Of a stretch of DNA of 64,000 nt, positions 62,201-64,000 are shown piece after piece. The stretch comes from LMUY01 sp965199005 (GTDB lineage: Bacteria; Pseudomonadota; Alphaproteobacteria; Acetobacterales; Acetobacteraceae): the NCBI GenBank assembly GCA_965199005.1, contig CBDAQK010000001.1:1674001-1738000 (forward strand). The letters are read 5' to 3'. A model generated the notes under the pieces. That model searched no databases. It was not told the DNA's origin and saw nothing but the letters and a program-made list of their open reading frames with translations. Both the position numbers and the translations under genes were made by a program. Each line of letters opens with the position of its first letter. Within the stretch, counting starts at the first letter, position 1.

Positions 62201-64000
62201 GTACGCGACGGGTCAGTTCACCTATAGTTGGACGGTGACGAATAACGGCCCCGGCGAGGCGGTCGACCCGGGCGGCACCGATCCCTGGCTGGACACCGTC
62301 TACCTGTCCAACGCGCCGACGCTGAACTCACCCGGGGCGCTGGTTTGGACGCTGGGCAGCTACTCGCCGGTGAGCAACCTGGCATCCGGCCAGAGCTACA
62401 CGAACACGCAGACGATCACGCTCAACCCGGGGGCCGCCGGGCTCTACGTCATCGTGGTGACGCAACTGCCGACGGACACCAACGCCAACAACAACACGGG
62501 CAGCACGACCACCAACGTCACCAGCAGCCTGCCGGACCTCGCCGTCACCAACGTGTCGACGCAGGGCTCGGTGAATAGCGGTGAGCGTACGACGGTAATC
62601 TATACGGTGACGAACCAGAGCAGCACGCCGATATGGTCCGGCACGCAGTACTGGAGCGATTTCGTCTACCTCTCGCGTGACGCCACCTTCATCGCAAGCC
62701 GCGCCACGCTGCTGGGTGTGGTGCAATATGCCAATACCGGCCTGGCGGCTGGCGCCAGCTACACCGAGAGCCTGACGGCGGCGGTCCCGCAGGCGATCAG
62801 CGGCCAATTCTATGTCTATGTCTTCGTCAACCGGGACTTCCGCGGCAACCCGATCCCGCCGGCGACATCCGGGGGCAACGGCGATGCGCTGACCGAGTAT
62901 TCGATGGCGGCGTATGAGAGCGTGGCGAACGACGAAGGTTCGGCGCCGCTCACGATCAACTATGCCGAGCCAGACCTCAAGATAACCGACCTGTCCGTGC
63001 CGGCCTCGGTCACCGCGGGCGATACGGTGCAGGTGACCTACACCGTTACCAACGTAGGCAACCGCGCCACCCGCGTCGCGGACTGGACGGACGAGGCGTT
63101 CCTGTCGCTGGACGCGTCGCTGGACACCAGCGACGATCTGCTCACGCTGGTGCAGCCGAACGGAATGCCGAGTACCGCGGCGAACGATCACACCGGCGTG
63201 CTGAACCCAGGCCAGTCCTATACGGCCACGATCACCTTTACCATGCCGTTCGAGGCGAGCGGCCCATACTATGTGATCGTCAATGCGGATAGCGGCTACG
63301 GGGCGAGTGGCGAAAACCCGAGCAGCATCTCGTCCCTGCTGAGCGGGATCGCGGGGAGTGCCGACGGTGCCGTCACGGAGTACCGTGGCGAGGGCGACAA
63401 CGTGCTGGCGGCCCCGGTTACGGTGGCGGGCTACGATGCGCCGGACCTGCAGGTCACGTCGGTGCAGGCGCCGGCGCAGGTGCTCGCCGGGTCGACGTTC
63501 AGCGTGACCTATACGGTCACCGACGAGGGGGGCGCCACGCCGGCGCAGCAATCGAGCTGGAACGACGTGGTGTATCTGTCGGTCGATCCGAGCTATCTGG
63601 ATTTCACGGCGGATCGCTACATCGGCACCTATCGCTATACTGGGGGCTTGAGCGCGGACGGCAGTTACACCAACACGCTGACGTTCACCCTTCCCACGAA
63701 CCTTCCGGGTGACAGCTACTACGTGTGGGTGGCCACGGACCCGGCCATCACCACCGCCACCGGGGAGGTGTTCGAGTCCAACGAGAACAACAACAGCACG
63801 GCGGCCAGCCAGCCCACGATCATCGTCACCCCGCCCCCGACCGACCTGCAGGTAGACAGCGTCACCGCGCCGGCCAGCGCCATGGCGGGGCAGCCGATCA
63901 CCGTCTCCTGGTCGGTCAGCGACCACAGCAACGTGCCGGCGAGCGGAACTTGGACGGACGCGGTCTACCTGTCGGCGACGGGGACCTACAGCGCGGCCGA
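47229..64000 (+). CDS. Giant LEPR-XLL repeat protein (PPC-like, LamG-like, CARDB-like), 3' end beyond window
   Basis: The frame stays open from ATG 47229 to the window edge: at least 5,590 codons. Residues 1-40 are basic and carry LEPRVLMSA (32-40), the LEPR-XLL N-terminal motif known from very large repetitive proteins. No classical signal peptide is seen. Residues about 41-3420 form about 24 beta-sandwich repeats like the pre-peptidase C-terminal (PPC) domain, with LamG-like domains at about 353-585, 1482-1714 and 1919-2154 and a further lectin-like domain at about 2561-2791. From 3435 on at least 17 CARDB-like repeats follow. I found no Cys in the parts that I translated. All this suggests a secreted or cell-surface adhesin exported by a type I-like route; export signals would be at the missing C-terminus. 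Long open frames on the other strand here are codon-bias shadows. Confidence 0.9.
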   Translation, partial: MDIGYPLQKRRRLKRQLVQETALSRRFDFETLEPRVLMSASLLPVHGSLDAPGQVNQYTFNLSDPTNLYFDSLTPPSTQIDWTLQGPQGTVVNQQPFSQSDGGNKGGTATLSLVPGDYTLSVSGQNAATGTYDFQLLNLAAATPITVGQQVTGTLNPGDSTALYSFSGTAGEQVFFDSHALEAQNTAWRVVDPDNTLTFGPNGLGQDPNTVTLGRTGTYTVLIEGNTAQTTPADYTFTVFPVANNQFNLTLGATTTGNLQTPGQTDTYSFSVGQVTNVLFDSLAQQGNINWTLTGSAGNLVTQQAFNQADGSNIGGDPAVSLAPGDYTLTVAGNNNATGLYGFRLLDLSTGTPTDLSTTVNGTIDDAGFAAQALHISPGAPLSNAQANVAFNLDDASVNATVPNSALLQPGTLTVEAWVNPDFNAAGTMDIVRQGAPGAGYALQVGNDGNLQFDLDGTILEAPTVLRQGVWTQVAATYDGTAMHLFVNGQDVADQAFAGPVTYDGNGLTIGASDGTGLDRWQGSIDELRVWNVARSAADITSTMGQELGPTAGLVADWHFDETSGLTLADSSGNGLDATIGNLPGTSTTLLSFDLTAGQSYYLYAPNVSGDITARLFEPSSALLLGPEPLQNQGNITAPVTGTYTLALEGGIYTGSAGTYSIELVPSTVSQSAINVGDTINDSVNAPSQSNAYTFTLNNPTQLIFNELSASDPGLDWSLTGPNGVVTNAASLQSSNDTVLTVQAGSYTLTVNGQGTVTGSYSFRLLDVAAATPFNIGDTLPVSVDEPGGTVLYSFAGLAGDTDSFDVTDYPEAANWQLFDPYGRVVFGPDGANSEEGVTLQADGTYILAIEDNSGTAPSFTIATSLDAQNPPTSLTGTPLAFDTATTGSLDANSDTVSYTFSADAGQVLHFNGQTSSGYVSYNIVGPRGQEGNSTYFYDDSIPAIILPLAGTYQINFNGDANTSFTFALDDVAAVLPTDGSTTTNTVDANTAVVYAFDGTAGTNISMVASTGNEFGYLFTDYVLAGPDGTVLQQGGLNNTVLTVPTTGQYTLVLEGNANSGVSLALTPIVNPAPANLTIGADTGGSLLPQQVAAYSFTLANPTTLVLSSDQLGTASFALMGPNGTITTQDLNALAANYPSAPEGSHPFISLAAGTYTVQISNADANNPTNYAFTLFDLATATPLALDTVVSGSLAPSTSTAAYTVDVTAGTTLRLLTSGADVFVLDPNGMPLNRFNDYRGTGFTADLTGTYTILVEQVYYASANYTLEAYADPAPTPLALGQTVSGSLADGNTLASYTFTLATSTGLIFDSLTNDGSTYWALSGPNGFYTSNSFAGSDGFNNYYSLYNAAPDGAYTLTVTSDNGGNYAFRLLDTSTATPLTLGSTVSAAVNPGDSTLIYSIPVTVGVPLDVTTTDPNSALSFRLINPLGSQILTPQHAGQYLITPGYTGNDLLIVEGQVSNGSAPDPFTAIVTTVPQVSQTLTGLSSTPGPFSVPGQIGTALAFTGQDAVSVADGAATALGSAFTIQFWVNPDQTENGVIPLVTKGSLNGTPTYAVYLDNGNRIRFIINDGTDNDEVDTNYGMVPDDTWTNVAVTLDPAAGVMTIYINGQQAAQNTYGTFTPTDDGSPLLIAAPPPSRPSSFGQYYGLLDDLRVWTMPLTQTQISAGMTAALAGTEAGLALYLRMDDPSGSATLADSGPNNATATVQYAYGSLPNVIEGRIGSPFETDTYTFTLAQAGDYVIDTLSDDSAFTLSITGPDGFSYSRNIDSTDSYDQYGDPFLAMAAGTYTITISAGSNPHVGSYAFRFIDLTQTGAISLNTPVTFSRPEGSATALFSFQAAAGTQIIFDPGEMQGDPGQFDIRILDQNGNQIYGPANWGAETNIPVLTTGGTYYLLVEGRYFELTGELTFGFTLDTVVTRALSLTVGAPNPSAGPYWGGAPGGGGITLTGADEVDFPNGAVTDQTGSLTLEATVRIDGFQNSYTPIVTETASDGSAIAYGLYVRNDGYLYAYTQDSSGGEIVYSNTSVIQTGVFYTLGVVIDRNAGTMTLYVNGIATGSTSIRAQAGITVDGPLVIGGTRESNSGYSRLTGVVSAVRLWSVARSAADMLASAQAAPSASADGLVLDLPFTEGSGTTDANIAIAGGMATLVSFNTDGVTGVLQRPGESDAYSFTLTQSTRLDVDALSGNGNLRWTITGPYGEIASNLFTQTNGYDNGNDPVVVLPAGTYTFTVSADNAGAGAYNVRLVNIDAAAIPLTLGNAVTGTLEPADYQQVYQFQASAGSTFFFDPGNTSGEVEWRLIDPTGQQLGGARGFSITSLVLPIAGTWTILVVGRANQAGQSQYSFTPIITPVTTTPLMLGANVSGDLTVPSQTDTYTFTLTQADQVVFNSLTANSNLIWSLTGPTGTLVNQRNFAYSDAGNIGGSTVFELPAGTYTLSVQATNANTGSYAFRLLDVNAGTPVTADTPVSGSLGDGGADINVYLFTATAGERVDFQPGTSSASGTVWRLMDPYGNLVFGPNQFADSGPITLEAGTYTLLIEGATGQTGGATYGFTIASVAQQSAGGQTTQDFDTQGLLSYTLDNFNGPAALLVPGATGNSLQLTQGGDSNQDNAVYFPAIPAGPVQQIQVDFDFTITPQDGNRDSSLVLALLDTATWGSSGVGPDLFTNAGLANSLGIAFDINNDYGGDGDSNHIAIRGSGGLIDQEFVSPTLADLGSGSTVHATVIVSQTDGGALLTVVVTPQGGAAVTVVSNLFIGGYQLEPLRVAFGGANHGYTATQTIDNVAIAATQGVDPDQPMTIGQPVSGSVTEIGAVERYAFDLASPAALVFDDLTTSPGNLYYTITGPDGTVASDFLANSDANNHGGSDELFLPAGHYVVSISGQYSSTGSFSFQLLNTASATPITPGAITDTPVSVTLSPADSTSLYSFIGTQGQIVYFDEVSGALNGVIRILDPYGNVVVGPTYFNNLGPYSLAQTGTYLIEVEGYYAAGGTQALSFALTDSDATTSPITLGQAFTGDVAEPGQQDIHSFTLTQGTILYPDALTNDYSLTWSLYGPTGLVASARFSETDGVSVSNTDPVGFYAGPGAYSLIVTRDSNGTGSYSFNLQDLSQAPALTLGADTPISLDPANGTLAFVVSATAGQVLHFSATGGSNVSLRVLDSAGRLVAEVNDANQGVSTPLLPLTGPYYVLVEGYVASGSGAQALTLRGDAVTTPTQAVNLGDQVNAVIPTPGARQLYTFTVNTPQYVMIDPLGYDGRFYWQLTLPGGGTVTRQFSNSVTPGGSPLLLLGAGTYTLTIFANDNATGTASLRIIDVPAQPVLTFGQSVSGTLAPTGATNLYQFSGTVGEQVYFDLQQEANGDAQFELIDPNNNLLSSRDLYNASGAFTLPVTGTYTILIGDVDNDYDPPMPIAYTFDLFDDTPSAPVPITTEDTTPGPDLQVQNLAVSSPGGTIQSGGVVSVSWQDANTGTLATSGAWVDRVTVENVTTGEIIAQQILTTDGSALATGASLLQSLSLTLPTGPSAVGQLQVTVTTNATNTIAEHNPFGTAESNDQASVTVTSVLAAYPDLVPSAITPVPAGAYAPGQAVTVTWTTTNAGDADATGPWTEQLVVRNQTTGDQVATATVTQAAGQVLSAGASEQRSVQITWPTGADSTGEFSFTVATDTLNQVVQAPPSGSSSLNNSVELDVLSTPEVTISGLQAAPGSTPQAGGQLTLQWTDTNTGNTATPNAWTDLVSIVNSNYQQIALVAVPVAPPSGGLAPGGTLAQSVTVTLPPGNAGAGVLQVTVTANSDVNGHTQITEANSNGNGTFYASQGITVTSAAGNYPDLVASNLSVPAAASGGSPITVTYTVTNDGNGPASAASWTDTVVYSTSPTADFANATVLGSFTYTGGLAPGASYNGALSVTPPTGYDGTGYIAVLTDPANANAEPSRGTEYITGPAAVAITSPYSDLTTQAVSAPSSANDGDRITVTWRVANLGDTATFAANGWTDDVYLSTTNSVTNGSIVLGALPHSGQLGVGATYTASANFVIPANLSGAYYVLVVTDADGGAFEDGRTSNDTAAAFNPIQIMAAPAPDLTVTSVSVPNDTVPGVPTTVTFTVQNVGEAVARGPWTDQLVLLYGTNFASSASLTAVTRQTDLQPGASYTVTATVTLPAVPDGPAEIAADTDAGQTVNEAGRYGNNTADSAAFNTTHPDLVPVNVQAPSSIVSGQTLTVTWTTVNQGSGPADPNWTETVTLVQGNTKTVIGTIAQTAPLAAGASVARRVDYALPLGLSGAYQVLVTVNAGGTVVETAATPTDNTAALPLAITLAPYADLAVGGITAPALTIADPATVTVGWTVTNQGTGPGITSTWTDEVIASPGNSPNSGGAVVLGTFTHTGRLAVGASYTQQQTITLPPGFNGQYTLFVVTNAGGTVFEDGSTANDTAQLSTPFDVIPYPYAEDVVASVTAAPGATSGQPLALTWTVTNQGIGTTDVSEWLDNVYISQSPTGANEQFLASFDHLGFLQVGESYTRTADVLLPNGIAGTYYFIVQTASSSTPNFNTAQPGTYADGGEGSPYEFVYAGNNAGASAPTNVTLAPAPDLVVTNIAIPSQAEEGTAVNVSWTVANQGTGTAAGSWTDTLYLHQIGDPNAGTAIGTYTYVGPLVAGQSYMRTVQVTLPLHISGDYEFIVVTNSNSGVYEGSNAGNDRTVSATQTLVTVMPRPDLVVSSITAPSTVDAGQSISVSFVVTNVGPVSTGSTQWTDDVYLTLNGIIDQNSILVSSTPNGSALDPQGQYSTQTVNFTVPIRYAGNVSIVVETNANSTVDTYPNTTNNTAVQQIYVTPTPLADLVVSNVTAPSLTFPGQTATVDFTVTNQGPGPTNVGNFAEQIWLDVDKQRPNPGLGDILLTEIQYTGGVLQPGQGYDQSVTVTLPEGLASGTYYLTAWVDPYGTVLQSELVQNVNPDDPNEVQNDNYKAGNSTTGGTEIIGTPTAPALLPDVAVTSVTATPVAYATGQFTYSWTVTNNGPGEAVDPGGTDPWLDTVYLSNAPTLNSPGALVWTLGSYSPVSNLASGQSYTNTQTITLNPGAAGLYVIVVTQLPTDTNANNNTGSTTTNVTSSLPDLAVTNVSTQGSVNSGERTTVIYTVTNQSSTPIWSGTQYWSDFVYLSRDATFIASRATLLGVVQYANTGLAAGASYTESLTAAVPQAISGQFYVYVFVNRDFRGNPIPPATSGGNGDALTEYSMAAYESVANDEGSAPLTINYAEPDLKITDLSVPASVTAGDTVQVTYTVTNVGNRATRVADWTDEAFLSLDASLDTSDDLLTLVQPNGMPSTAANDHTGVLNPGQSYTATITFTMPFEASGPYYVIVNADSGYGASGENPSSISSLLSGIAGSADGAVTEYRGEGDNVLAAPVTVAGYDAPDLQVTSVQAPAQVLAGSTFSVTYTVTDEGGATPAQQSSWNDVVYLSVDPSYLDFTADRYIGTYRYTGGLSADGSYTNTLTFTLPTNLPGDSYYVWVATDPAITTATGEVFESNENNNSTAASQPTIIVTPPPTDLQVDSVTAPASAMAGQPITVSWSVSDHSNVPASGTWTDAVYLSATGTYSAA
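48288..48984 (+). other. LamG/concanavalin-like domain 1 in the giant protein
   Basis: The segment has the LamG pattern: LLQPGTLTVEAWVNPDF, GVWTQVAATYDGTAMHLFVN, GSIDELRVWNVARSAADI and the closing GLVADWHFDETSG. Such domains bind carbohydrates or protein ligands, usually with calcium. It is inserted between an A and a B repeat. Confidence 0.88.
51672..52370 (+). other. LamG/concanavalin-like domain 2 in the giant protein
   Basis: Pattern as in domain 1: GSAFTIQFWVNPDQTENG, DTWTNVAVTLDPAAGVMTIY, YYGLLDDLRVWTMPLTQTQI and LALYLRMDDPSGSATLADSG. It sits between a B and an A repeat. Confidence 0.88.
52984..53690 (+). other. LamG/concanavalin-like domain 3 in the giant protein
   Basis: Pattern: TGSLTLEATVRIDGFQNS, FYTLGVVIDRNAGTMTLYVN, GVVSAVRLWSVARSAADM and GLVLDLPFTEGSGTTD. 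Only two PPC-like repeats separate it from domain 2. Confidence 0.88.
54909..55600 (+). other. Lectin-like (L-type/concanavalin) domain in the giant protein
   Basis: A fourth beta-sandwich unlike the LamG copies: VQQIQVDFDFTITPQDGNRD, LGIAFDINNDYGGDGDSN, VHATVIVSQTDGGALLTVVV and LEPLRVAFGGANHG. The DINNDYGGDGDSN loop is rich in Asp/Asn, as in calcium- and sugar-binding legume-type lectins. Placement is between a B and an A repeat. Confidence 0.7.
57531..64000 (+). repeat. At least 17 CARDB-like repeats, running off the window
   Basis: Units of about 115-160 residues open with PDL(V/T/Q)V followed by APSS or VPA, then VTVTWTVTNQG, WTDxVYLS, an AGASYT turn, LPxGLSGxYYVIVVT and end near an NNT or NDT. 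Unit starts lie near 57531, 57930, 58308, 58703, 59076, 59454, 59814, 60171, 60546, 60969, 61338, 61710, 62160, 62532, 62970, 63444 and 63840. CARDB domains are known as adhesion modules of bacterial and archaeal surface proteins. Confidence 0.85.

Noticed and set aside
47349..64000. Tandem repeats as a CRISPR-like or satellite array
   Set aside because: The repeats are protein-level units of about 100-150 codons with diverged DNA, not short identical repeats with spacers.

Overview
The window is GC-rich bacterial DNA whose gene content fits an alphaproteobacterium, possibly Acetobacteraceae/Rhodospirillales. The basis is a PE-ligase-polymerase LigD, TRAP, dipeptide-type and sugar ABC uptake genes, many catabolic regulators, and GTG/TTG starts with 4-bp stop/start overlaps. 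The taxon is inference; there is no rRNA gene or other marker. I saw no tRNA, rRNA or CRISPR array.

Layout. 0-4.6 kb: DNA ligase D and a family 5 solute-binding protein, both on the minus strand. 4.6-8.2 kb: a 4-OT tautomerase, a secreted HSL-type esterase, a MarR regulator, a second tautomerase and an MFS transporter. Two copies of a 19-bp element, one inside a 42-bp near-perfect palindrome, look like MarR operators. 8.2-12.4 kb: a LysR remnant with a small internal inversion, hflX, a DUF2236 oxygenase-like gene, a flavin-reductase-like gene and msrA. 12.4-23.9 kb: a carbohydrate island. One arm (minus strand) is an L-fucose-isomerase-like protein, an FGGY pentulose kinase, a three-part TRAP transporter and an unknown 170-aa protein. 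The other arm (plus strand) is a GntR regulator, a DapA-like aldolase and an ABC sugar importer without an ATPase. 24.2-29.6 kb: a complete peptide-type ABC importer with a fused double ATPase. 29.7-42.3 kb: an LLM monooxygenase and an IclR regulator on the minus strand. Running away from IclR on the plus strand are a class III aminotransferase, an M81 peptidase, a PPOX flavoprotein, an SDR, a family 5 binding protein, an SsuABC-type ABC importer, an FAD monooxygenase and a VOC protein, all consistent with uptake and oxidation of a small organic nitrogen compound.

42.4-47.2 kb is a decay zone. It holds a small secreted protein, an AraC gene with a frameshift, and a second AraC fragment cut by an intact IS256-family element that has recognisable ends and an 8-bp target duplication. 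The rest of that fragment is fused in frame to the tail of a sugar-binding protein, followed by a frameshifted permease and a truncated permease.

47.2 kb to the window end is one giant open reading frame of more than 5,590 codons, without a stop before the edge. It starts with a LEPR-XLL-type N-terminus. About 24 PPC-like beta-sandwich repeats follow, mostly as alternating A/B pairs, with three LamG-like domains and one further lectin-like domain interspersed. At least 17 CARDB-like repeats come next. This is a very large, probably exported, repeat-built surface or secreted protein and is the most distinctive object in the window.
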